DNA of 60,000 nucleotides, taken from contig NC_081408.1 of the NCBI RefSeq assembly GCF_030272615.1, positions 605,051,673 through 605,111,672 of the forward strand. The letters run 5' to 3'. Position 1 is the first letter of the stretch. Each line of letters begins with the position of its first letter. The notes under the pieces were generated by a model, which was not told the DNA's origin, did no database searches, and saw nothing but the letters and a program-made list of their open reading frames with translations. Shown here piece after piece: positions 23,404 to 35,000 of the stretch. This DNA comes from Cryptomeria japonica. Its lineage: Eukaryota; Streptophyta; Pinopsida; Cupressales; Cupressaceae. Position numbers and translations under genes: made by a program.

Positions 23404-26400
23404 CAGCAATGGATACTTGACTTGGGTGCCTCATATCACATGGGTTCTACAAAGGAGCAGTTTTCTTCATTAGAGCCATCTAAGGTACCTCACATTTACA
23501 TAGGTGATGATACACAAGTAGAGGTTGAAGGGAAAGGTTCAGTTGACATGGATGATGGAACATTTGAGAATGTTCTCTATGTTCCTAACTTGTCTACCAA
23601 CCTTCTCTCCATCTACCAAATCACTCACTATGGGAATGGGAAAAAGGTTGAGTTTACACCAGATTCAGTTGTGGTAAAGGAACTTGATGATGATGCCTTG
23701 GTAGCAGTGGGACAAGTCAATGACAACTCAAGGCTTTATTCATTTTCCCACTTTGTGCCACGTTCACCTTCTAGGGCCTTGCTTACTCATTCAAATTCAG
23801 AAAGTAAGCTATGGCATGAGCGGTTTGGTCACCTCAACTACCGCTATCTTCAGCAGCTCAGCACTAAAGACATGGTCACAGGTCTTCCTCGAATCAACTT
23901 TTCAGAGGGTGTATGTTCAGGTTGTTCCATGGGCAAGCATCCCGAAGAGAAATTTGATAAAGAGAAAACTTGGAGAGCTTTGGAAGTTCTTCAACTTGTT
24001 CACAGTGATGTAGCAGGTCCATTTCCAGCACCTTCATTTAGTAAGGCCCGCTATGTTCTTACCTTCATTGATGACTACTCCCGCTTCACTTGGGTCTACT
24101 TTCTCATTCATAAGAGTGAAGTATTTGACAGATTTCAGGACTTCAAGACTCGTGTGGAAAAGCAATCAGGGAAAGTGGTCAAGATTCTTCGTACAGATAA
24201 TGGCAGGGAATATGTGAACAAGAGACTTGAGGATTTTTGTACATTTGAGGGGATTGATCTTCAGCATTCTATTGCATACACTCTACAGCAGAACGGGGTT
24301 GCAGAACGCAAGAATCGAACTCTCAAAGAAATGGCTAGCTGTATGATTCATGCACGTTCTCTTGATCCCGCCTTTTGGGCAGAGGCTATCAGTTGTGCCA
24401 CACACATCCAGAATCGGGTTCCTCACAAAGCTTTACAAGGTATTACTCCTTTTGAAGCTTGGGCTGGTAGGAAACCGATTGTGAGACATTTCAGAGTCTT
24501 TGGGTGTCCAGCATGGGCTCGCATACCTCCACACAAACGCAAGGCATTGGAACCACAGAGTCGGCCTTGCATATTTGTTGGATATCCTGACGGTATCAAG
24601 GCATACAGATTGATGGATCCAGAGACACATGAGGTATTCATTGAGAGGAGTGTTCACTTTGAGGAAAGCTCTCCTAGCTTAGCCTCTCTACCTCCTCCAC
24701 CTTCCTCCATTGTGGATAGTGATGTTAGTGATTCAGATGATGAGACTCCCTCAACTCCGACTCGCAGGGTAGCACCTCCGCCGGGTCCACTTGCAGTTGA
24801 GGTGCCTCGTTCTCCACCTCCACCTAGACCTCGTTGGGCTCAACAGACACTTGAGTCCGCGGGTTCTCTTGTTGGGGATCCTTTAGATACACGGAGAACT
24901 CGATCACAACATCAGGATCTTCCACATGCATTTATTGCTACCGCTTCCGATCCACAGACATTTAGGGAAGCATCAGGGGTTCCTGAGTGGGACCAAGCTA
25001 TGGAGGAAGAGTATAGTTCCTTGATGAGGAACAACACATGGGATCTAGTCCATCTCCCTAAGGGAAGAAAGATGGTTCGATGTAAGTGGATCTATCGGAC
25101 CAAGTTTGCAGCGGATGGTAGTGTGAATAAGTATAAGGCTCGGCTTGTTGCCAAAGGTTTCTCGCAGGTTGCAGGTGTTGACTATACTGAGACCTTTGCA
25201 CCCGTAGCTAAGATGAACTCCATTCGTTTGACACTTGCTATAGCTGCAGCTCATGGTTGGGTTGTACACCAGATGGATGTGAAGAGTGCTTTTCTTCATG
25301 GTGACCTTGATGAGGAGATTTATATGGAGCAGCCACAGGGTTTCATCCAGGATACTTCCTTGGTTTGCCGACTAAGGAAATCTATCTATGGCCTTAAGCA
25401 GGCCCCCAGGGCTTGGTATGCCAAGATGGATTCCTTTCTTCTCTCCGAAGGTTTCACCAGGTGTCATTCCGATCTGAATGTCTACATTTTGCGACAGGAT
25501 GACTCTCACTTGATACTTGTGCTCTATGTTGATGACTTGATCATTACAGGGAGTACTTCATCCATCATTAGCAGGGTCAAATCTGCTTTGCATGACAGAT
25601 TTTCTATGACTGACTTGGGTCTTTTGCACTACTTTCTCGGGATAGAGATTTCACAGTCACCTTCCGGGATTACTCTATCGCAGCCCAAGTATGCTCTTGA
25701 TCTACTTGCACGCTTTCATATGGCTGATTGTAAGCCTGCCCCGACTCCCTTTCTTTCAGGAGTCAAGCTTGAGGCTCAGTGTTCTTCTCCACTAGTTGAT
25801 GCCACTTTGTATCGTCAGCTTGTGGGTAGTCTCATCTACTTGACTCATACACGCCCTGATATTTCATTTGCAGTTGGTATGGTTTCCCGCTTCATGCAAG
25901 AACCACATGAGCTTCATTGGAAAGCCGCCAAACGCATTCTACATTACATCCAGGGTACACATCACTATGGGATTCACTATGCAGCAGGCACAGGACTTCG
26001 CTTGGTTGGTTACACAGACTCCGATTGGGCTAGCGATCTAGTTGATCGTAAGTCTACTTCTGGTTACAGTTTTCACCTTGGTTCGGGCCCCATTTGTTGG
26101 CAGAGCAAGAAGCAACATGCTATTGCTCTCTCTTCGACTGAGGCTGAGTATCGAGGCGCTGTTAACGCAGCGACCGAGACCATTTGGCTCCAGCAGATTC
26201 TCACAGAGTTTGGATTCACTACTCCACGGCCGACAGTCCTACATTGTGACAATCAGAGTGCCATTGCCATCTCGAAGAACCCGGTCCAGCACTAGCGGAC
26301 CAAACACATCGAGATTCATATGCACTATATCCGAGAGCTCATCTAGGAGCAAGTCATTGATTTGCAGTATTGTCCTACAGCAGAGCAGGTTGTTGACATA

Positions 26401-26487
26401 TTCACCAAACCTTTCACCGAGAGTAAGTTCCAGCAGTTGCGAGCTCTCTTGGGGGTGCGGGATGTGTCATTAGGGGGGGTCAGCTGA
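23404..26487 (+). pseudogene. Element F pol: protease, integrase, RT, RNase H (same frame as gag)
   Basis: In phase with gag after the TGA at 23401. The protease site reads LDLGASYHMG, so the Ser of the Asp-Ser-Gly triad is Leu. Integrase has the HHCC-like start (WHERFGHLNYRYL), VHSDVAGPF, LRTDNGREYV and QNGVAERKNR. RT has [20 protein letters not shown] and YVDD at 25525-25536. RNase H has YTDSDWASD, SSTEAEYRG and HCDNQSAIAIS. Two more in-frame stops lie near the end, at 26293-26295 and 26344-26346; the frame otherwise runs to TGA at 26485. No frameshift is seen. Apart from three stops and the protease change the enzyme domains look intact. Confidence 0.85.
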
Positions 26488-26767
26488 CTTCTCCTTCCTC
26501 TCTTATGGGGGGGACTTTTTCCTCTTTGAGGTTTTGTCCTTCTTCCTTGAGATTCTTTTGTACATTCATCTCTCTTTTGGGGGGGAGTTTTTTCCCACTG
26601 GGTTTTCTCCCTTTCTCCGTTTGTGAGAGATTGCATTGCATTGTTTTGCTTGCATTTGCATGTTGTACATGGGTACCTATCATGGCCTCGTAGCCGGGAC
26701 CCATCTTGCATTGCTTAGTTGCATTGTAGACTTAAGTGCATTCCCCTAAGTTGCACTTAAGGGGGGG
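26488..26767 (+). promoter_or_regulatory. Element F 3' untranslated region with G7 tracts and PPT
   Basis: Runs of seven or more G occur near 26504-26512 and 26579-26585, with another at the end of pol near 26473 and the PPT AAGGGGGGG at 26759-26767 touching the LTR. The spacing is too wide for one compact quadruplex but repeats the PPT word. Confidence 0.7.
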
Positions 26768-27246
26768 TGTTGGTGTAAATAATTATTCATCATGGATATT
26801 ATTACACTTACTTAAGTTTACTTAGGATAATGCATTTCATAGTAGTTTGGATAAGAGACACTTGGGTGTTTGTGTCACATTGGGATAGTGTGTGTAGGAG
26901 AAATTCCACCTCTTATGGTGTTGATCTTGTTATTACACTATCATATCCACTTATTGTGGAGTGATAATTCCACCTTCGGTGGATGATCCACCTCATGTGG
27001 AATATTATATTATTTCTCCTACCTACCCACACCTATTTCCTACCTACCCTTGTTTCTCATTGAGCCACTTGTCATATTTGTGTGCTCATACATCCATATG
27101 GCCTTGCCTATATAAGCAGGCCTCTATTCATTGTATTGGTTAATCCAGTTGATCATTTTATATTGATGAGAATACAGTTTGTTCTTGTCATTCTATTGTC
27201 TCTTTTATGCTTTTCATTGTGCCCTTGATCTTGGCAAAATCCAACA
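26768..27246 (+). repeat. 3' LTR of element F
   Basis: 479 bp. I found no difference from 20311-20789 on reading both through. Followed by CCTTT. Confidence 0.95.
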
Positions 27247-27251
27247 CCTTT

Positions 27252-27398
27252 GATGGTAGAGAATAATACTAATGATGTCTTATATGTTGAAGGATTGAAG
27301 CATAATATTTTGAGTGTTGGATAGATAGTTGACAAGGGATATGATTTACAATTCAAGAATGGTAAATGCAAGATTCTAAATGGCTCCAGTATAGAGAT
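27252..27398 (+). pseudogene. Element B protease fragment between F and C
   Basis: Short piece encoding DVLYVEGLKHNILSVG, a stop, then VDKGYDLQFKNGKCKILN. It is collinear with C's protease at 28810-28950 (DVLYIEGLKHNLLSVG). It is bounded on the left by F's duplicated CCTTT and on the right by C's duplicated GAGAT, and continues at 48397. Confidence 0.8.
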
Positions 27399-28576
27399 TG
27401 TTGGATTTGTTGGATATGGTTATTCATTGTTGTTTCTAGGATATTTTTTTGTCACTGATGTCAACATATTCTTGTGATTTATTTCGGTGAGTTTGGGGAG
27501 ATCTTCTGATCCAGTTTTGAAGTTTGATTTTGCTGATCACTATTTTGCAAAATCCGGTATTTTGTTTGATATATTCCAGTGTGATCAGATCTTGTGCTGA
27601 GGTTTTGGGATATTGTTTGGGATGATCTTGTGTATCTTCATTTAAGATGGTTTGTGATTTGGTTCCCCGCAAATTATCTTTCTTTGTGGCAGTTGCTGAT
27701 TGGTTGTGTTCTTGAGCTTTCTGATGTTGATCGATGAAGATTTGATAAGTGGTGTTGGTGCTGCTATTGGTGATGATTCTAACATGCTTGTTGGTGTTTC
27801 TTAGTCCTGTCCCATTTTTTTTGGCAATCTACATTGATTTTTGTGCAATTTTTTGGTGGGTTTCATCAATTGGTGATGATTTTCATGTTATGTGATATTT
27901 TTGGTGGTATAGCATGTTGTAGTTGATCTTGGCATGATTTTCGGTGGATGTGGTCATTTGGGAATTTGAATTAGGTTCATGCTATGTAATATAAATCATT
28001 ATATTGGTCTAGTGATTAATCTTTGTATCATGTAATGTAATTTTGTGAGTTGTGGGTTGAGGGTTTAGCCGACCTTGTTATCAAGGTTGATGGATTGTAT
28101 ATATAGGTGAGTTATTCACTTAGTTTTGGTGTCGGTATTGTGTCTACATTATCAAAGGGAGGCGAATGTGCGAACAAGAGATTTATCATTCAACAAAGTG
28201 TTGAGGTGAGATTGGTGTTAGAGAGAAGGAAATTGTGCTTAACTGAAACTGTCATCAAACATTTGTAGATGCTATCATTGTACTTCATTTCTTTCGGATT
28301 GTAGTTTGAATCATATTGTAAGTCAATGAGAATTCCTTGAGGGTTGTAGCCTTCTGAGAAAATATCTTTTGAGCAGTGAGCTCTAGGCAGTGTGCTTGAA
28401 TGCATGTGCATTCCCCATTGTAATATTTTTCACATACTACTATATAGTATCATCTTATTTTGGGTAGGTTCCCATCATGGTTTTTTCCTTAACCGAGTTT
28501 TCCATGTCAAAAATCTTTTTGTTGTGTGTTGTGTTAATTTTCTTATCTGTTTAATTGTTGTAGTTTATCAGTTTAT
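27399..28576 (+). repeat. 5' LTR of element C, 3' end deleted
   Basis: Starts TGTTGGATTTGTTGG and aligns with 47121-48391 up to TTTATCAGTTTA near 28576, where the match ends. About 90 bp of the LTR end are lost. TATA-like TATATATA near 28098. Confidence 0.85.
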
Positions 28577-28957
28577 GTGTTGTTAAGATAGACCTCTACC
28601 TATTGATTCCACTAGATGTTCTGTTGAGGACAAAGCTTTGGCTGCAAAGGTAGAAGAAAAGGGCGAATGGGTGATTGACAATAGTTGTTCACATCATATG
28701 ATCGGTGATAAAAGAAATTTTGTAATCATGGACAGGTATGATGGTGGGATAGTTATATTTGGAGATGACAAAGCTTGTGTGATCCGTGGGAGAGGTTTTA
28801 TTTATTTTGATGGTAAGCATAACATTGATGATGTCTTGTATATTGAAGGTTTGAAGCATAATCTTTTGAGTGTTGGATGGATGGTTGATAAAGGTTACGA
28901 TCTACAATTCAAGGATGGTAAATGCAAGATCTTAAATGCCTCTGGTATAGAGATTAC
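28577..28957 (+). pseudogene. Element C end of gag and protease
   Basis: Coding similarity to B begins right after the deletion junction (DSTRCSVEDKALAAKVEE, about 28600). The protease site reads VIDNSCSHHMIGD, so the usual Asp-Ser-Gly is Asp-Asn-Ser. It continues DVLYIEGLKHNLLSVG and is cut at 28957 by D. Open for about 110 codons. Confidence 0.8.
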
Positions 28958-29752
28958 TGTAGACACCTAAAATTGTCATGTCTAATTAAATAAATATTTT
29001 ATTTATTTAATTATCTAAGCTTAATTCTTCTATTAATTAAATAAATCCTTATTTATTTAATTAATTCATTTACCCTCTTCTAGCCTTATTTCTCATTTAA
29101 ATAAATACATTTATTTATTTAAATTATCCCTTTCCTAAATTAAATAAATATTTTATTTATTTAATTGTCCTACTTCTTCTATTAATTCAATAAATCTTTG
29201 TTTATTTAATTAATTCATTATCTTTTTCTACACATGACACATGTCATTCATCTCTTAATTCCTACACTACCTACCCCTTTCATTATTTTGGTATTTCTTA
29301 TACCTACCCTCTAATCCTAGCCGACCTCTCTTTTTACACCTCTCAATCTTATCCCTCCATTTCATATTGTGTCTTCTATTTAAGGAGATGCTTTCTTCAT
29401 TGTCAAACCCTAATGACCTAATGACACATCCTAATGACTGATTTTGGAGGACTTGGCTACACTACAATTCTACTTGCAACCACATTCCGTTCTTTATTGA
29501 GCTCTTGTGCATACAAAAATCTGAGAGCAAGTATATCAAACAAGATCAATGGAGATAGGAAGAATGGAGATCAAAACCCTAGTGGACATGTGATGGTATA
29601 ATCTTTGTGATTTTGAGTTATTTTGCATTGTCTTAGGTTATCTTCATATGTTATGGTGGATCTTTGTTCATTGTTAGGCTAGGGTTTAGTGGTTGAATCC
29701 ATTTTAGTCTTTCAATATTGTTGTTTATTGCTATCCATTTTCACCATATACA
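28958..29752 (+). repeat. 5' LTR of element D
   Basis: Starts TGTAGACACC, ends CACCATATACA. The first 260 bp carry five AT-rich imperfect palindromes (about 28984-29012, 29032-29066, 29096-29123, 29138-29166, 29181-29216), each built of TTAAATAAAT facing ATTTATTTAA. A TATA-like CTATTTAAGG lies at 29376-29385. Confidence 0.95.
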
Positions 29753-29755
29753 TTT

Positions 29756-29773
29756 TGGCACGCCCGGTGGGAC
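29756..29773 (+). promoter_or_regulatory. Primer-binding site of element D
   Basis: TGGCACGCCCGGTGGGAC three bases after the LTR. The TGG start and position fit a tRNA primer site; it is not the initiator-Met type used by the copia elements here. I cannot name the tRNA with certainty. Confidence 0.75.
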
Positions 29774-29864
29774 TCTTGTCCCTTTGCATTTAACATTTTT
29801 GTTGCAGATTTCGCATTTTTGAAGTTGCAGATCGGATGATTTCGACGATATTTTAGGTTTTTTC

Positions 29865-30100
29865 CGCGTCTGCGAGTGTTCGGATCGCGTTTTTGCATTT
29901 AAGAGGCGTCTGTGATATCTTGGATCGCGTCTGTGTTTCTGTCATTTTCTATTTTTGCAGGTTTCTGAAAGTCGCGTCTGTGATTTCGAATCGCGTTTGT
30001 GCATCATCTTATCGCGTCTGTAAACGAAAGAGGCGTCTGTGTTCTGAGACCGCGTCTGTGTCGGACAGACGCGTCTGTGTCTGGTATAACAGCGTCTGTG
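29865..30100 (+). repeat. CGCGTCTGTG array 1 (element D leader, sense)
   Basis: Eleven copies of a 10-base motif spaced about 14-40 bases apart. Four are exact (29926, 29973, 30051, 30070), three more keep GCGTCTGTG (29906, 30032, 30091), and four are near matches (29865, 29886, 29992, 30013). The spacers are not similar to each other, so this is a dispersed motif, not a classical tandem repeat. Confidence 0.9.
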
Positions 30101-31316
30101 CATTCTGTTTTGCAAATTTTTCAAGTTTTTCGATTCGGGTTTTTGGATTTTGTACTTAGGGTTCCAGATCTGGTTTATTTTCGGCTAACCTTTGCAGATC
30201 TAGCTAACCTGGTTTGTGCAGCTTGCTTTGGAGGCAAATACGTTTTTGTTGAAGGCCCCTTTTCACAAAGTCTTTTGGGTTTTCTAAAATTTACCTAACT
30301 TGTGTGCTTGCAGGAAGGGGTTATCATTTGAAACAACCCAAACTACTAACAATTTTGTTGCAGGGCCTTGGCTAGGGTTTTGTAATTTTTATTGTGTGCC
30401 TTGTTTTCATAGCTTAGCAAACACTTCAATTGGTGCACTAAAATTGAATCATTGTCTTTTGTGTCTTGAGCAATAGGCTCTTTTTGTTTATTCTTTAGAG
30501 GGCCTGTCTTCCCGTGTGGTCATTAGGACTACTAGTGAGAAGAGAACGACCCAAGTGGTAGCAAAAGAAAAGCCATCTTCTTCCAAGCCACTATAATCAA
30601 ATGTATTCATGGTGAAAACTATGAATAACGTGTGCTGATTAGTTCATACCGACACTATGTCTCCCCATAAACCCGTTTGATCAAATTTATTTGATCATTT
30701 GTAGGGCGTAACCCCTACCGGCTGGGAGCCTTCTGTATTTACAGAGCTGAAAGTGCCGCATGTATGGCCACACGAGCGGATGCCCTTACTAGCACCTCAT
30801 TGTTTTAGATGCCCAAATCCTTCTAGTTGTTGAGGCAGGAGGTCGGACCTCTGGTAGTGGCCCACACACATACGGTTCTTAGTAGAGATAAAAAGTTCGC
30901 CATGGGGAGTTTTCATGGGGACTGATGCTTGGCTGACCCGAGAAGTGAGTGCCGAGGGTGGAGCCAGTGAGGTCAAGCATCTAAGTATCCGCTCTAAATA
31001 GCGTAGCCTCGGGGGTAAAACCCCATGTGGGATCAACAATTATTGTCCTGGCCAGCCATAAGAATTGTGCTTGACTTATGATAAACATTCAAACACTCAA
31101 AACAAAACAGCAAAACATTGTGTCTTTTGTGTCTTCAAGTGTATGCAAAAAAAAAACTTTTTACATCAAACAACACACTTTTTGGAGTCTAAACAGTCTG
31201 CAAACATTGGGTCATCAACACTATGTCCTCTTGTCACGGAAAACAGTCGAAAAATCAGATTTGGTCACAGCAAAACAAATTCACAGATAGGAAAGATTGC
31301 ACTAAGGTTACAGAAA
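30101..31316 (+). other. Element D leader, central part
   Basis: Untranslated. The 30690-31040 part is GC-richer and holds self-complementary words (CGGCTGGGAGCC near 30720; a GGGGGTAAAACCCC hairpin near 31010). It could be a structured packaging or translation-control region; no direct evidence. Confidence 0.5.
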
Positions 31317-31595
31317 CGCGTCTGTGTCTGTTAAAACCGCGTCTGTGTCGGATAAACGCGTCTGTGAAGTACAGAATAGCGTCTGTGTTTTTATCAGCGT
31401 CTGTATCGAACAGAGACACGTCTGTGTCTGGAAATCGCGTCTGTGAAGTATACAGGCGCGTCTGTGTCCACAATTGCAAAAACTGTTACAGTCCCAGCAA
31501 ACATCAACAGGAAAATCTCAGAATCACGTCTGCGTCGAACAGAGTAGCGTCTGTGTCTTAAAACCGCGTCTGTGAAGTATACAGAGGCGTCTGTG
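31317..31595 (+). repeat. CGCGTCTGTG array 2 (element D leader, sense)
   Basis: Twelve copies. Six are exact (31317, 31338, 31357, 31436, 31457, 31565), three more keep GCGTCTGTG (31379, 31547, 31587), and three are near matches (31397, 31418, 31526). Two copies are followed by AAGTATACAG and then another copy, a larger shared module. It ends about 480 bases before the gag-pol ATG. Confidence 0.92.
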
Positions 31596-32078
31596 TCAGG
31601 ATTTGAAAAGTTTAACAGTCAAGCAAACAAAGAAATCCGTTTCGGCATACTTGAGCTTCCTAGGTTGTCTCTTCAGATTTCATCTAGCATTCAGCCTGTT
31701 CTAAGGTCTTACACAGTCCATCATTGCTTCATACCTCATTTTACATTCATACTTGTCTAAACTTGAGTCAAAAGGTCACTTGCTTGTCCTCACTATACTT
31801 TGTCAACACACTACTACACTTTGCTAAGTGGTCCCTCATCAAGGTTTCTTACCTTTGGGTCTCATTTGGTCTTACTTAGAGTCAAGGTCAGCTTACCTCA
31901 TCAAGAGAAACTATCCTCTCTTTGGAAGTCACACCTACTCTACTACATACATATTTGGTCTTACACTTTGGACATTGCAAGTAAACTTCAGATTCATTTA
32001 CATTCCATACAACTCTTGGTCTTACATACTCTTGTCATTTTCGTCTAGTCTCCCACATATTGGTCTAACACCTAGTTC
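31596..32078 (+). other. Element D leader, last part before gag-pol
   Basis: AT-rich untranslated sequence with several TTGGTCTTAC-like words. No ORF of note. The gag-pol ATG at 32079 follows directly. Confidence 0.5.
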
Positions 32079-35000
32079 ATGGTTGAAACCCGTCTTCAAA
32101 AATCTAGGAGAAAAGCTAAAGAAGCTCAAGGGCCCGTAAACATGAGTTCTTATGAGTATGACAATGATGTCTTCTACAATCCTGAGCACACTACATTACC
32201 AGACATGAATGTTTATAGACACAATCCAAATATGGAAAGCGCAAACGCTATACACAACGCTACACACAATGATAATGTGGACAATTCTTCAATACTATCA
32301 GCAGACATACAAGAATCTATAATGGATCCTCAATTCAATAGATTGGTTGAAGAGATAATGAGGAGAGATCGTCAATACTTTCTAAACATGATGGCACAAA
32401 GTGGAGCCAAAATACCGCATGATTTTGACTTATCTCAACTTATGGAAAGTAGACCTTCACAACAAACTCAACCTAATAGTGGAGGACTAAATAATATGAT
32501 GCCGGAGTCACCATCAGTTTTGCTTCAGAAACCAGCAATCCCACATACACAAGCTCAAATGCATGATACTTACACTCAAAGACCATCATGGAGGCCTTAT
32601 GTTCAAACACATGCTCAAGATATGGGTCAACCAAGACAAATCGATACTCAAGGACTTCCTCAAAATTTTGACACAAGGAGACCTCATGCCAAAATTGGGG
32701 GCAACACAATGGAAAATGAAAGGCCTATTGAATATGGTTTATATACACAAAACAGATATGGGGTCCCTCAACAAGAAGTTATGCCAAGTGCTCCATACAT
32801 ATCGCAACAATATAGACCTCCATATGGACATGTCTACGATCAGTATCATCCATACATGCAACAAGCTCCTCCTCAAATGGGTATTTCAAACATGGGATAT
32901 GCTACAAGAAATCCATCTCCTCCCAAAAATAATTTGGAGCAACAAATTAGAGATCTACAAAAGAAAGTGGAAGACATGGGCACATCAAAGCCCACATATA
33001 CTATGAGAGATATATGCCCTTATCCATTTGATAAGAGCATTCCAATGCCTCCGTTTCCTCCGCACTTTGCAACGCCGAAATTTGACAAATATAGAGGGAG
33101 AGGAGACCCCAAGGCACATATAAGACAATTCTTCACAGCTTGCATTGAGGTAGCGGCAGAAGAAACATACTTAATGAGGTTGTTCCCACAGAGCTTAGGA
33201 GATCAAGCGATGGAATGGTTTTCTCAATTACCTCCTGGTATTAAGTCATGGGGCGACTTGGCAGAGGCATTCATTCAACATTTCTCTTACAACATTGAAA
33301 CAGATGTCTCAGTTACTACCTTGTGCAATACGAAACAAAAAGAAGGAGAATCTTTTGCGTCATTTTTGCAAAGATGGAGAAACTTAGCTAGCAGATGCTC
33401 TTGTGAGATCCCGCAAAAACAAATGGTGGAGATGTTCACACAAAACGTTAATAAAGCTATTGGCTATGATCTCAGAAAAGCTTGTTTGTCTACATTCAAG
33501 GATGTCATTGAAAAGGGCCTAGCAACAGAAAAGGTCTTAATTGAACAAGGAGTTATCAAACTATTCAAAGAAAACAAAGAGGACTTTAAGGGAAAGGACA
33601 AACCAAAGTTTTGGAACAAGAACAAGAACACAGTTAATGATGGTGTTGTTGATGCCAACACAGTGAGACCAAAGTTCGTCTTTTCTGGATCAAGTTCTAC
33701 CAACAATCAAGTGAACAATCAAACGGCTGCTAAACCACGAAGGAAATATACTCCATTGGGAGAACCACTTGAATCAGTATTCAAAAAGCTTGTAGCAAAC
33801 AAAGTGATCACGGTCCCAGATTTTCCTCCATATGAACCAAAGGTAAAACCGAATTGGTGGAATGATGATGAATTTTGCGAATTTCATAAGAGCAAGGGTC
33901 ATAAGACAAGTAATTGCCATCGATTGAAAAACATTGTACAAGATCTCATTGACAGAGGAGATATTGAGATTGAGGGACATTCATCTAACCAAGAGCATGA
34001 GGTGTTTAAGGAACCATTCCCAAAACATGACAAGGGAAAAGGCAAAGTCACAGATGATCAAGCCAATTACACCAGAGCATCTTACAATTATGATTCCACT
34101 ATTAATCACATCTCAATGGACAATCATATTTCTACCATTACTATCAAAAAAAAAAATCCTGAGAATCCTCCTCAGCGACCTAAAATTGTCCTAAAAGGTG
34201 CGGGATCTTCGTCCACATCTACCTCTGAATGTCATGTTACAACCCGTCGAGGTAAGATCACATTGCCAGGTACCTCTACTAAGAATACCAATCTTTCGTC
34301 AACTAAGCCTGAGTACGACCTTGTAGAGCAACTAGGGAAGACACCTGCGCTCATCTCTATTCTTGAGCTCTTACGTATATCCCCTGCACATAAAGCTATC
34401 CTTGATAAAACCTTGAGAGATACTGCTGTCCCTACTGATCTAAACGTGGACCAGTTTCAAGCCATGGTGGGATATTTATCCGTTCCACACTCCCTCACAT
34501 TCACAGAAGCTGATGACGCCTCCATAAGTCAGCCTCACAATGCACCTCTACACATTGAAGCCTTCATACATAAACACCGAATAAAACGAGTCCTGATAGA
34601 TGGAGGAGCAGGTCTTAATATTTGTACATTGAGCACCATCAGACAATTGGGATATTCTGACAAAGCTGTGAATGCTACAAACCAAATCACCATTAAGGCT
34701 TATGATGATGAAGAGCGTTCGTCCAAGGGCACAGTCATCTTACCACTAAGAATAGGGCCAGTCACAAAGGACGTGATTTGTCAAGTCCTGGATCTAGACC
34801 TCACGTATAACATATTGCTAGGACGCCCGTGGATTCATGAAATGAGGGCAGTCCCATCAACATACCACCAATGCATAAAGTTTCCTCATAATGGAGTCGA
34901 GGTAACGGTCAATGGTGATCCAAATCCCTTCATATATTGCAATAACTTGAGATCACATACTGAGACTATCATTCCTAGCAATCATGAGGCTACTCCTTCT

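Larger units (their letters stand above)
20306..27251 (+). mobile_element. Element F: young Ty1/copia element, TSD CCTTT, identical LTRs
   Basis: Short LTRs (479 bp each, 20311-20789 and 26768-27246) appear identical base for base. CCTTT is duplicated at 20306-20310 and 27247-27251. The internal region has a PBS, a 1.6 kb leader with an unusually GC-rich core, one gag-pol frame with three internal stops, and G7-rich sequence before the 3' LTR. F interrupts B's protease region. Shorter LTRs and different proteins set it apart from the Sirevirus-like B, C and E. Confidence 0.95.

Noticed and set aside
26343-26711. Minus-strand ORF of 122 residues near the 3' end of F
   Set aside because: Overlaps the pol C-terminus and the G-rich 3' region; Lys/Pro/Gly composition comes from C-rich complement.
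29893-30298. Open frames rich in Arg-Val-Cys-Val across the CGCGTCTGTG arrays
   Set aside because: They arise from the repeated motif, differ between arrays and start inside the leader; no family resemblance.
31317-31595. Array resembling CRISPR-like direct repeats
   Set aside because: The repeat is only about 10 bases, spacers vary in length, some copies are degenerate, and the context is a eukaryotic retrotransposon.
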